Shown here: in pieces, positions 1 through 7,448 of the stretch
Layout: each line of letters opens with the position of its first letter
Position numbering within the stretch: position 1 is the stretch's first letter
NCBI GenBank assembly: GCA_016840085.1
Contig: JAEOTA010000078.1
Span: 1 to 64,000, forward strand
Source of the DNA: Promethearchaeota archaeon
Lineage (GTDB): Archaea; Asgardarchaeota; Lokiarchaeia; Sigyniarchaeales; SOKP01
Direction: 5' to 3'
DNA: 64,000 nucleotides
The notes under the pieces: model-generated
What the model saw: the letters and a program-made list of their open reading frames with translations, nothing else
Told to the model about the DNA's origin: nothing
Database searches by the model: none
Position numbers and translations under genes: made by a program

Positions 1-950
1 TAGAAACCGGTTTTAATGATATCTATGGAAATGTGATACGTGATAATAACGATACTGGTATTTATGCTACCTCATTATCTTATTTCAACCTATTCCATGA
101 AAATTTCTTTCATAGGAATGCAATACACGCAATTGATGATGGATTTATAAACGATTGGAATAATACGGTTATTGGTAATTACTGGGACAATCATACTGGT
201 CCAGATACAACCCCAAAAGATGGAATTGTAGATGTTCCATATACATTTATAGGTGGTTCTGTTGGAAGTATAGATTATTTACCTATTGTTGACGACGCAA
301 GTCCAATAATCACAATTAAATCACCTAATACGGATGATGCGTTTGATGATGCTCCAAGTTTTGATCTCACAGTCAGTGAAGATTACCTATGGAACATGTG
401 GTATACGCTTGATGGAGGGGCTAATAATTACTTCACTGACTTTACTGGAACTATTGATCAAGTTGCGTGGGACGCCTTACCTGATGGTAATATTACACTA
501 ACATTTTATGCGAATGATAAAGCTGAAAATGTGGATTCTGCTGAGGTGATTGTATCAAAAGACACTCAAGCTCCAGTCATTGTTATCACTAAACCCGCCC
601 CTGATAAAAAATTGAGTAGCGCATTTCGCTTTGAATTAGAAGTTGCCGATCCTCACTTAGATAAAATATGGTATTCTCTTGATGGTGGTGTTACCAATTT
701 TACCGCTGACACACCCGCTGAAAAAATAGAAAAAGCAGCATGGTCCGCTGTAGCTAAAGGTGATGTTACTATTACGTTCTATGCGAGTGACACCTTAGGG
801 CATGTTGCATCTGAATCGGTTACAATAAAAAAGGTAGAACCAACGATTGGGTTGGATTATGTCACAACGAGTATCCTTATATTGGCAATAAGTGGCGTGG
901 CAATTATCGCTATTATTGCAAAAATGCGGTCTAAAAAGCGAATACTTTAG
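1..950 (+). CDS. C-terminal part of a secreted/surface beta-helix (NosD-like) protein, partial
   Basis: The frame is open from base 3 with no stop, so the gene begins left of the window; the GTG at 33 is only an internal codon. The first ~60 residues have the N-D-N-T and GNYWDN patterns of NosD/right-handed parallel beta-helix repeats. Two Ig-like repeats follow (about residues 85-165 and 170-255), each with a W-Y-x-L-D-G-G motif and a D-x-x-x-P-x-I start. The protein ends in one hydrophobic helix (about 18 residues, V-T-T-S-I-L-I-L) followed by K/R-rich residues, a typical archaeal C-terminal membrane anchor with the bulk outside the cell. Likely a cell-surface binding or adhesion protein; ligand unknown. 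Confidence 0.8.
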   Translation, partial: ETGFNDIYGNVIRDNNDTGIYATSLSYFNLFHENFFHRNAIHAIDDGFINDWNNTVIGNYWDNHTGPDTTPKDGIVDVPYTFIGGSVGSIDYLPIVDDASPIITIKSPNTDDAFDDAPSFDLTVSEDYLWNMWYTLDGGANNYFTDFTGTIDQVAWDALPDGNITLTFYANDKAENVDSAEVIVSKDTQAPVIVITKPAPDKKLSSAFRFELEVADPHLDKIWYSLDGGVTNFTADTPAEKIEKAAWSAVAKGDVTITFYASDTLGHVASESVTIKKVEPTIGLDYVTTSILILAISGVAIIAIIAKMRSKKRIL

Positions 951-964
951 TAATACAATTAAAT

Positions 965-1002
965 TAAAAATTATTTTTTTTTTTAATCTCTTTTTAATAT
1001 AA
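965..1002 (+). terminator. T-rich terminator after the beta-helix gene
   Basis: A run of about twelve T (with a second T5 run) starts some 20 bases after the stop at 950. Archaeal RNA polymerase stops on such U-tracts without a hairpin. Inference from base composition only. Confidence 0.45.
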
Positions 1003-1128
1003 CCAAAAAAGTATTACAGATCCTTCTATCAGAATACTATAGCTTTTAGATTTTTAAGTATTATTTAGTGAAAAAAGCAAAACAATTTTCAAAAAGAAAA
1101 GTAAAAAAAAAAGTTAAAATCTGAAGAG

Positions 1129-1356
1129 TTATATACCTTTCAATCTTACACCAAGAAATAATAGAAACCACACAAGGAAAAATGCAATCATTGCAAAAAG
1201 GATCCATGTTTCAGATGATTCGAAAGTTCCAAGACTGAACTCAGGTAAAAGGCTGTCTGGAGCTAAAAAAACTTGATCGATTAAGACAAATAGCCCAAAT
1301 ATCCATAAAAGAAAGGTAATAATTACAATAAATTTACTAGGTGGAGTCCATCCCAT
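1129..1356 (-). CDS. Small two-helix membrane protein, unknown
   Basis: A 75-residue protein with two hydrophobic helices (about residues 8-30 and 50-70) joined by a short acidic loop containing P-D-S-L-L-P-E. The start is supported by a GGTGA site nine bases (from GGT) before ATG. No family recognised. It is a lone gene, on the same strand as the signal peptidase but separated from it by ~135 bases. Confidence 0.6.
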   Translation of the reverse strand: MGWTPPSKFIVIITFLLWIFGLFVLIDQVFLAPDSLLPEFSLGTFESSETWILFAMIAFFLVWFLLFLGVRLKGI

Positions 1357-1492
1357 TTATTATTCACCATTTTTTCTTTAACATTTTACCTATTTTTCCT
1401 AATTTTTAGGATGTTTTTAGTTAGAGTATAATACAATAAGATAAAATCCCTTTCAAATAGTATAGATCAACAACAAGATCTCAAAAGTTAAG

Positions 1493-2188
1493 TTAATCAT
1501 GTTTAGAAAAATCCATCTCTATTTCTCTTACGTCTTCACTCATCTTTGATTTTGGATCATAGATTAAGGGTTTTTTTTTATCAATTTTATCTCCATTCTT
1601 TTCTTCTTCTTTTTTCACGATATCCCATATGAGACTTATGACAAGTAAGACTGAGACAATTATAAGGAGCGGGAGTAATAGACCTGAATCTGTTAATAAA
1701 ATTTTTACCCACCCAATGTAAGGAATTTTCCCTGAGACTACACCTAAAATTCGACTTTCTGGAACCCAGGCATTATCAGGAGAGAGATTAGCATCTCCTT
1801 TAGTTAAGAAAAACCACCCATTATCATACATTTTAGCAATAACTCTATGGACTACTGGATCATTTGGTGCATTTATCCAACCGGGTAATCCACGGGCATC
1901 AAAAACAATAATATCCCCTTCTTTTCCTTCTATAGTTCCATTTTTTATGTTAGAAGGATCTCTACCTTTAAGAAATAACAAATCACCTTTGTAAAGTTTA
2001 GGTTCCATTGAGCCGGATACCACAACAACCATAGGTGTTTTGGTATTGAAGGTAATTTGCATGATATAATATATTAAAAAAGCTCCAGAAAAAGCTAAAC
2101 CTATTAAAATTACGGCAGTGAAGATTTTTCGTTTCATAGAAAGATCTTCGTCCTTCTTGATTGGAGCTTTAATTTTTTTTCTTCTCAT
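1493..2188 (-). CDS. Signal peptidase I, archaeal/ER type (S26B)
   Basis: Removes signal peptides from exported proteins at the outer face of the membrane. One N-terminal helix (about 22-45) is followed by the catalytic S-G-S-M-E motif (nucleophile Ser60). The general base is a His (V-V-H-R, His114), not the bacterial Lys, and T-K-G-D (Asp132) supplies the acid: the Ser-His-Asp layout of the Sec11/archaeal family. A second helix (about 165-188) precedes a K/E-rich cytosolic tail of about 40 residues, longer than in many archaeal homologues. No SD before the ATG; an A/T-rich TATA-like stretch lies about 50 bases upstream. Monocistronic. Confidence 0.92.
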   Translation of the reverse strand: MRRKKIKAPIKKDEDLSMKRKIFTAVILIGLAFSGAFLIYYIMQITFNTKTPMVVVVSGSMEPKLYKGDLLFLKGRDPSNIKNGTIEGKEGDIIVFDARGLPGWINAPNDPVVHRVIAKMYDNGWFFLTKGDANLSPDNAWVPESRILGVVSGKIPYIGWVKILLTDSGLLLPLLIIVSVLLVISLIWDIVKKEEEKNGDKIDKKKPLIYDPKSKMSEDVREIEMDFSKHD

Positions 2189-2422
2189 ATTTATTAAACT
2201 AGTCGTTCTATGGATTATTAAATCAAAAAAGTAATATAAATATTCTTTATATAAAATAAGTTGTAGAGATTTATGGTATAAATATTATATTGTTAGAACA
2301 GAATTTACATTATAATAGAATTTTCTTTTTCATCAAAAGTTATAGGTTAATATTTTAAATAATAAAATCTAGAAGATAATTATTCAGTGAAATCGTATTA
2401 ATTAAGGTGTATTAGGGTTAAG

Positions 2423-3220
2423 ATGGTTCAAATGATTGAAAGAGGTCATTCATTTGATATAAGAGAACAAAGTAATTATGATATTCAAAAGAAGTTAGAA
2501 AATGTTTTACAAAAAAGGTTTATGCTATCCACGAATACTACGAGATTAGGAAGTTCTTTACTCCGAATCAATTATTATAATAAAGATATAGAAAAAGAAA
2601 TACAAAAAGATAATAGAATAACAATTTTGTATGAACCCCATAAAAGAATTTATATTCAAATTAAAGGTAAGCTTACAGATACGCAGGTTGGGCAATTATG
2701 GAATGAACTGGAAAAGGATTTGAGAGTAATAAAAAAACAAGAGACTATTGAGGAAAAAATTTCTAATAAAGATGAAATTATTAACACAATCATTAATTCA
2801 ATTAAAAATAAAGGATATACTATAGAGAATATTGACGCCCAGAATTTCATTGATAACTTTCAAGAAGAATATAATAGATTACCTAAAGATGAGGAACTTG
2901 ACTCAATTGTTAAAGGATACATAGTAATGAAAAATGAAGAATATCTTTTAGAGAAAGCAAAAATTAACAATAAAGAAGTTGTACCTGAAAATGTAGAACT
3001 CACGTTTGAGAAAAGTAGAGAAGATGTTGGCTTAGCTTCCGATCAAAATGGTGTTCTAACAATTAATCCTCCTATTGGACGTAGAAAATGTCCAAGTTGT
3101 GAAAATGAAGGATTAATTCATGAAATTGATGATAAAAGTATAATTCTATTGGATTATCCCAGAATATATGGAAAAAAGTGCCGTTGTGGCGCTTGTGGGC
3201 AAGAATGGCGTGAACAATAG
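2423..3220 (+). CDS. Unknown protein with a C-terminal zinc ribbon
   Basis: 265 residues, family not recognised. The N-terminal ~110 residues are mixed alpha/beta, the middle (about 110-185) is charged and helical, and the C-terminus has a zinc ribbon: C-P-S-C near residue 225 and C-R-C-G-A-C-G near 253, with the last pair giving the usual C-x2-C. The ribbon resembles those of transcription or RNA-binding factors (TFIIS/RPB9-like spacing), so nucleic-acid binding is possible. ATG codons at 2423 and 2432 are both possible; a weak GGGTTA precedes the first. Stand-alone gene. Confidence 0.65.
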   Translation: MVQMIERGHSFDIREQSNYDIQKKLENVLQKRFMLSTNTTRLGSSLLRINYYNKDIEKEIQKDNRITILYEPHKRIYIQIKGKLTDTQVGQLWNELEKDLRVIKKQETIEEKISNKDEIINTIINSIKNKGYTIENIDAQNFIDNFQEEYNRLPKDEELDSIVKGYIVMKNEEYLLEKAKINNKEVVPENVELTFEKSREDVGLASDQNGVLTINPPIGRRKCPSCENEGLIHEIDDKSIILLDYPRIYGKKCRCGACGQEWREQ

Positions 3221-3406
3221 TTAAAAATTGGGTTTCTATATATTTTTGGTTAATCTACTTACTTTACTTCACACTTCATTCGTTTTTTTTGGGAATAAGA
3301 TTTAAAATCTTATTAAAAATAGTTTTAAATAGTTTATTATTTAAATTCTTATCATAGTAATTTTGAATTTTGTAAATATAATATTAAAATTTATGAGCTG
3401 ATAAGT

Positions 3407-4372
3407 TTGGAAGATTATGCAATAATTCATAATCCTGCTGCTGGTAAAGGAAAAAAAGAAAAGAAGGATATTGAATTTATGAAAAAATGTTTAGGTGAGT
3501 TAAATGTTTCATATAAATTATTTGAAACTGAATATGTGAGACATGCTATAGAACTAGGAAGTAACTTAGTAAAAGATGGGTATAGAGTGATTGGAGCAGG
3601 AGGTGATGGTACTTGCAATGAAGTGATGAATGGAGCAATAACTTCTAATACTGGAGCTTTGTGTGGGTTTATTCCTATGGGTTCTGGAAATGATATTCCA
3701 GCCGCGATTGGTATCCTTCCAGATATAAAGAGAGCTTGTGAGATTATTGCGGAAGGTAAATCAGGTAAATCTGATATTGGATTTGCAAAAACAGATACTG
3801 GAATTCAGCGTTATTTTTTAGGTATTGGGAGTCAGGGTTTTGATAGTGACGTTACAAGGAGATTCAATGAAGCTAAAAGGGGAAAAAGTTATGTTACTCA
3901 AACTCTTAAGGCTTTATTGCCTTGGAAGAATAAGCAAATTAAGGTTACAATGGATAATGACGTTTATGAAGGATATGCTAACTGCTTAGCCTGTGCAAAT
4001 GGCCCTAGTTATGGTGGTTTTATGTATATTTGTCAAAAAGCTCGAGTAGATGATGGTTTTTTTCATGTAAATATAGTTGATATTGGCAAATTCAAATTAC
4101 TTAGGCATTTTAATAGGATGTATAAAGCAACTCTTTTACCTCATCCAAATATCTATGAATATACCAGTAAGAAAGTAAGGGTTGAAATGTTAAATTCTGA
4201 AGAACCTAATCCATACATTTCTCAAGTAGATGGGGAGATTTTAGATCAGGTACCTGTTAATTATGAATGTATTAAAGATGGATTTGAATTTATTCGACCA
4301 GAAATAGATGAAGTAGCAGAAGCATTTAAAAAGGAACATGGAAGATACTTTTGGGAATGCAATTATGATTAA
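3407..4372 (+). CDS. Diacylglycerol/lipid kinase family protein (DagK/YegS-like)
   Basis: Phosphorylates a lipid hydroxyl with ATP; in archaea the substrate could be a sphingosine-, diacylglycerol- or archaeol-type lipid, which the sequence does not decide. Motifs: N-P-x-A-G-x-G-K (residues 8-15), the nucleotide-binding G-G-D-G-T (about 66-70), G-S-G-N-D (about 92-96), and a C-terminal beta-sandwich ending near V-D-G-E. Length 321 is normal. The start is a TTG; the nearby ATG at 3393 runs straight into a stop in its own frame. The methyltransferase at 4401 follows after 28 bases, so the two may be co-transcribed. Confidence 0.88.
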   Translation: MEDYAIIHNPAAGKGKKEKKDIEFMKKCLGELNVSYKLFETEYVRHAIELGSNLVKDGYRVIGAGGDGTCNEVMNGAITSNTGALCGFIPMGSGNDIPAAIGILPDIKRACEIIAEGKSGKSDIGFAKTDTGIQRYFLGIGSQGFDSDVTRRFNEAKRGKSYVTQTLKALLPWKNKQIKVTMDNDVYEGYANCLACANGPSYGGFMYICQKARVDDGFFHVNIVDIGKFKLLRHFNRMYKATLLPHPNIYEYTSKKVRVEMLNSEEPNPYISQVDGEILDQVPVNYECIKDGFEFIRPEIDEVAEAFKKEHGRYFWECNYD

Positions 4373-4400
4373 TGCCTTTTTTTAGAGTCTGATATTTCAT

Positions 4401-5024
4401 ATGCCAGATTGGGATGAGATTTTTTCTAAACAGGGAAAAATATTTCATGATCCTCATCCAGATATGGAAAAGATATCTGAGTTATTTAAAGAAAAAGGAG
4501 TAAAACGAGTTTTAGATCTTGGATGTGGAACAGGCCGTCACCTAATATTTTTATCAAAGAAAGGATTTGAAGTATATGGCATGGATGCTTCTCCTAAAGC
4601 TTTAGTGATGGCAAAAGAATGGCTCATTGAACAAAATGAAAAAGCAGAATTACATCTGAATAAAATGGAACATAAATTTCCATATAATGATAATTGTTTT
4701 GATGCTATTATTTCAATTCAAGTAATTCATCATAATCTAATAAAAGATATAATTTTTACAGTAAAGGAGATTGAGAGAATTTTAAAGTCTAGTGGCTTAA
4801 TATTCATTACATTCCCTAGATTAGGCGGAGGCTCTCGAGGAGATAATTGGGAATTGAAAGAAATTGAACCGCGAACCTACATTCCACAATCAGGAAAAGA
4901 AAAAGGATTACCTCATCATTTTTTTACTTTGGAAGAAATTAATCAAGTGTTTAATTCATTTGATCTATTAGAGATTTATATTGATGGAACAAATCATAGA
5001 GCTATTATAGGAACCAAAAAATAG
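4401..5024 (+). CDS. Class I SAM-dependent methyltransferase
   Basis: 207-residue Rossmann methyltransferase (Methyltransf_11/25 type). Motif I is V-L-D-L-G-C-G-T-G (about 37-45), the acidic residue ending beta-2 is in Y-G-M-D-A-S (about 58-63), and motif IV-like D-A-I-I-S-I-Q lies near 100. The substrate cannot be read from sequence; E-I-E-R-I-L-K and a late H-H-F-F-T-L-E-E are common in small-molecule or tRNA-modifying members. It follows the lipid kinase by 28 bases with no visible SD. Confidence 0.85.
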   Translation: MPDWDEIFSKQGKIFHDPHPDMEKISELFKEKGVKRVLDLGCGTGRHLIFLSKKGFEVYGMDASPKALVMAKEWLIEQNEKAELHLNKMEHKFPYNDNCFDAIISIQVIHHNLIKDIIFTVKEIERILKSSGLIFITFPRLGGGSRGDNWELKEIEPRTYIPQSGKEKGLPHHFFTLEEINQVFNSFDLLEIYIDGTNHRAIIGTKK

Positions 5025-5326
5025 ATTTATTTTATTCATCATTTCAAGTACTTCTTTTAATAAAACTTGTTAGGATTACTATTACTCTTAAAATGGCTAT
5101 TAAAATTAAAAATCTATTATAATAAGATAATAGTATTGTTTATGGATCAAATACCTGTAAAAAATGGATCATTCTTATACAAAAAATGGACAACTTTATA
5201 TACTTCCTTGGAATAGTAATTAATTGAATTTCATCTGATAACCTTCGAATGGTATAATAAAGAAAAGGTACGAAGGATTTCGATTTATTTGCTAAATATT
5301 TTAAAATATTGAATGGGGAATGTAAA
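5025..5326. promoter_or_regulatory. Intergenic region: promoter and leader of the complex I-like operon
   Basis: No gene seen. A TATA-like box (TTTATATA, 5195-5202) would place transcription start near 5224, giving a ~100-base leader. Within the leader CCTTCG (5242-5247) and CGAAGG (5271-5276) can pair as a 6-bp stem with a 23-base loop. Two copies of AAAAAATGGA lie just before the TATA box. Promoter assignment is inference. Confidence 0.45.
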
Positions 5327-5638
5327 ATGATCATAATTGAACTTCTAGTGTCATTGTTTATCGTATATCTTGTTGTATTAATAATTTATTTACTAGGAAG
5401 TAAAAAAAGAAAATATGGAGACACGTATCATTGTGGAGAAAGATTAATAGAAAATAAGGTGAAATATAAAGTCCCATGGATCTATTTTGCCAGTCTTTTT
5501 ATCGCATTTGATGCTGCAATAGTTCTAATTGCAATTACTTCTCTTTCGCTAAATATAGTAACTATAATTTTCTTAGTTTTGATCACACTCTCTTTATTCT
5601 TTATTCCCAAAGAAAAAGAGGGTAAGAATGATGATTAA
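5327..5638 (+). CDS. NuoA-like membrane subunit
   Basis: Small membrane subunit at the junction of the peripheral and membrane arms of complex I-type enzymes. Three hydrophobic helices; the family-typical loop is Y-G-D-T-Y-H-C-G-E-R-L (about 29-39), followed by Y-F-A-S-L-F-I-A-F-D-A with the conserved acidic residue in helix 2. I chose ATG 5327 over the TTG at 5309 because GGGGA lies eight bases upstream of it. First gene of the operon; it overlaps the NuoH-like gene by 11 bases. A NuoA subunit separates this complex from simple Mbh or Ech hydrogenases, which lack it. Confidence 0.8.
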   Translation: MIIIELLVSLFIVYLVVLIIYLLGSKKRKYGDTYHCGERLIENKVKYKVPWIYFASLFIAFDAAIVLIAITSLSLNIVTIIFLVLITLSLFFIPKEKEGKNDD

Positions 5639-6602
5639 AATCGCGATGATATTGATATGGGTTCTTTTATCGTTTATTTTCGCCCTTTTTTATGAGTGGT
5701 TTGATAGGAAGGTATATGCACATTTTCAAAATAGAGTAGGACCTCAAATGGCTGGTTACAAAGGAATATTGCAACCTTTAGCAGACTTCATTAAATTATT
5801 AAAGAAGGAGAGCATATTTCCAAAAGGAAGTAATACTTTTTTGATAACCTTCTCTGCAATATCATCAGTTGCACTGATGTTTTTTATGTTACTTTTTATT
5901 CCCCTTTATAATTTAAATGCACCACTTTCGCTTAGTGGAGATTTAATTTTATTATTCGGAATTGGTGTGCTCATAGATCTTTTAATTATAATAACTGGTT
6001 ATTCCGTTGCGTGTCCATATTCAAATGAAGGTGCAGCAAGAAAGGCAGAAATGATAATTTCCTTCGAAATTCCCTTCGGGATCTCAATTGCAACCATTAT
6101 TGCTATATCTAAATCCATTACTATAAAAGACAGCTTGCTATTTCAATCATTGGGTATTCCTCTTATAATATTCATGCCTTTAAGTTTTATTGCATATATC
6201 TTTAGCAGCATAGCAAAGCTAGAAAAAGTCCCATTTGATGCTCCAAATGCGGAGTCAGAAATCGTAGCAGGATGGTCAACAGAAATCAGTGGGAGAACAT
6301 TAGCCTTATTCAGACTTTCTTTCGATCTTGATATGTTTTTTGTGGCTTCTTTTGGAGCTATCCTTTTCTTAGGTGGTCCAGCATTACCTTATTTTAATTA
6401 TCCCGGGTTATTATTTCTTAATCAGACTTTAAACTTTGTAATGTTCTTTATAAAAACATCATTAATTGTCTTTTTAATAACGATGATAAGAAGCATTACT
6501 GCAAGATATCGAATTGACCAAGTAATTAACTATTTCTGGAAAGTTATTATTCCTTTAGCAATGTTAAATTTAATTATAATCATTATATTTGGTTTGGGGT
6601 GA
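5628..6602 (+). CDS. NuoH-like membrane subunit
   Basis: Forms the quinone/ion access chamber (E-channel) linking the Fe-S arm to the antiporter-like subunits. Conserved stretches: N-R-V-G-P-Q-M-A-G-Y-K-G with L-Q-P-L-A-D (about 35-56), K-K-E near 62, A-R-K-A-E (about 139-143), and P-F-D-A-P-N-A-E-S-E (about 202-211) with its cluster of acidic residues, then E-I-S-G-R-T-L-A-L-F. About eight helices, 324 residues, full length. ATG 5628 overlaps the preceding gene; the stop TGA at 6600 is inside the SD of the next gene. Confidence 0.9.
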   Translation: MMIKIAMILIWVLLSFIFALFYEWFDRKVYAHFQNRVGPQMAGYKGILQPLADFIKLLKKESIFPKGSNTFLITFSAISSVALMFFMLLFIPLYNLNAPLSLSGDLILLFGIGVLIDLLIIITGYSVACPYSNEGAARKAEMIISFEIPFGISIATIIAISKSITIKDSLLFQSLGIPLIIFMPLSFIAYIFSSIAKLEKVPFDAPNAESEIVAGWSTEISGRTLALFRLSFDLDMFFVASFGAILFLGGPALPYFNYPGLLFLNQTLNFVMFFIKTSLIVFLITMIRSITARYRIDQVINYFWKVIIPLAMLNLIIIIIFGLG

Positions 6603-6611
6603 TTCAATATT
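6596..6611 (+). promoter_or_regulatory. SD and ATT start of the split NuoJ gene
   Basis: GGGGTGA (6596-6602) overlaps the stop of the previous gene. Exactly eight bases separate its GGT (6598-6600) from ATT at 6609. No ATG or GTG occurs in this frame before the first helix. Confidence 0.6.
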
Positions 6612-6863
6612 AACGGTAATATTATTTATCTTTTGTTATTTATCTTAATAATAATAGTTACATTAGTAATCTATTTTGTAGAGAATTTAATGTATGCTGT
6701 TATTTTTTTTACAGTATTTAATATATTAATTGGAGTATTTTACATTTTTTTGGGCTATACTCTTTTGGGCATATTTCAGATAACATTATACTCTGTTTCG
6801 ATGGCAACTCTATTTTTTTATATAGTATGTTTAATCGGAGGGGAAAATGATAAAGAAGAGTAA
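6609..6863 (+). CDS. NuoJ-like subunit, N-terminal half (MbhD-like)
   Basis: Three-helix membrane protein matching the first half of NuoJ. The NuoJ hallmark is L-G-I-F-Q-I-T-L-Y-S-V-S-M-A-T-L-F (about 54-70 from the ATT), where NuoJ has A-L-E-I-I-V-Y-A-G-A-I-M-V-L-F. In NuoJ this helix has a pi-bulge that couples redox to ion transport. The only standard start is TTG 6633, which has no SD; ATT 6609 sits eight bases after the GGT of a strong SD and adds a complete helix start (I-N-G-N-I-I-Y). The next gene overlaps by 17 bases. The split of J into two chains is as in Mrp/Mbh-type modules. Confidence 0.75.
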   Translation: MNGNIIYLLLFILIIIVTLVIYFVENLMYAVIFFTVFNILIGVFYIFLGYTLLGIFQITLYSVSMATLFFYIVCLIGGENDKEE

Positions 6864-7122
6864 ATTATTGTCATTTCTACTATTGTTATTAATAGTGACA
6901 ATAAGTATTTTTTATGCTATTGAATTTGAGAATATTCAGAGCAATTATGTAGAAAATGCAGGTGAAATTTTAATACGTGAGAATGATAAAGCTTTTAATA
7001 CAGTTATAGGTAAATTTATTTGGGAATATAGAGGGTTCGAGATGATCATAATAGCCTTTATTTTACTTAGTGTCTATGCGGGTATTTCAGCACAAATTAG
7101 GAAGTCCAATACAAGGAGTTGA
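6847..7122 (+). CDS. NuoJ-like subunit, C-terminal half (MbhE/MrpB-region-like)
   Basis: 91 residues with one N-terminal helix (about 6-25), a hydrophilic segment, and a C-terminal helix F-E-M-I-I-I-A-F-I-L-L-S-V-Y-A-G (about 64-79). It takes the place of the second half of NuoJ. ATG 6847 follows a GGAGGGG site and overlaps the preceding gene. Assignment rests mainly on position between NuoJ-N and NuoK and on its membrane layout; sequence similarity alone is weak. Confidence 0.6.
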   Translation: MIKKSKLLSFLLLLLIVTISIFYAIEFENIQSNYVENAGEILIRENDKAFNTVIGKFIWEYRGFEMIIIAFILLSVYAGISAQIRKSNTRS

Positions 7123-7127
7123 AAAAA

Positions 7128-7445
7128 ATGATTGATATAATAGTACTAGCTTTTTCTTTAATAATAATAGAATTTTTTATAAGTTTATTACTAGCTGCTA
7201 ATAGTAAAAATGTAATCAAGATAATTATAGGTGTGGAAATTTTAATGAATACTGTAAATACATTTTTAGTCTTTTTTTCTGTATATTTTACAAACGGTAG
7301 TTTAGATCCAATTGTTGTAGTGATCGTTATGATCTCGACAATAATTGCAGCAATTGTAGCTGCGTTTATTCTTATTATTGTTTATAGGATGCAAGAAAAA
7401 TTTAATACACTTAATGCTGAAAAAATTAGTGAACTTAAGTGGTGA
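7128..7445 (+). CDS. NuoK/MrpC-like subunit
   Basis: Three-helix subunit of the ion-translocating arm. The essential Glu of helix 2 is present in I-I-G-V-E-I-L-M-N (Glu37). The second Glu of bacterial NuoK (helix 3) is absent; that helix reads V-V-V-I-V-M-I-S-T-I-I-A-A, the MrpC/MbhG pattern. ATG 7128 is preferred to TTG 7119 because AAGGAG (7113-7118) lies nine bases before the ATG but touches the TTG. Four bases separate its stop from the NuoL-like start. Confidence 0.82.
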   Translation: MIDIIVLAFSLIIIEFFISLLLAANSKNVIKIIIGVEILMNTVNTFLVFFSVYFTNGSLDPIVVVIVMISTIIAAIVAAFILIIVYRMQEKFNTLNAEKISELKW

Positions 7446-7448
7446 GAT

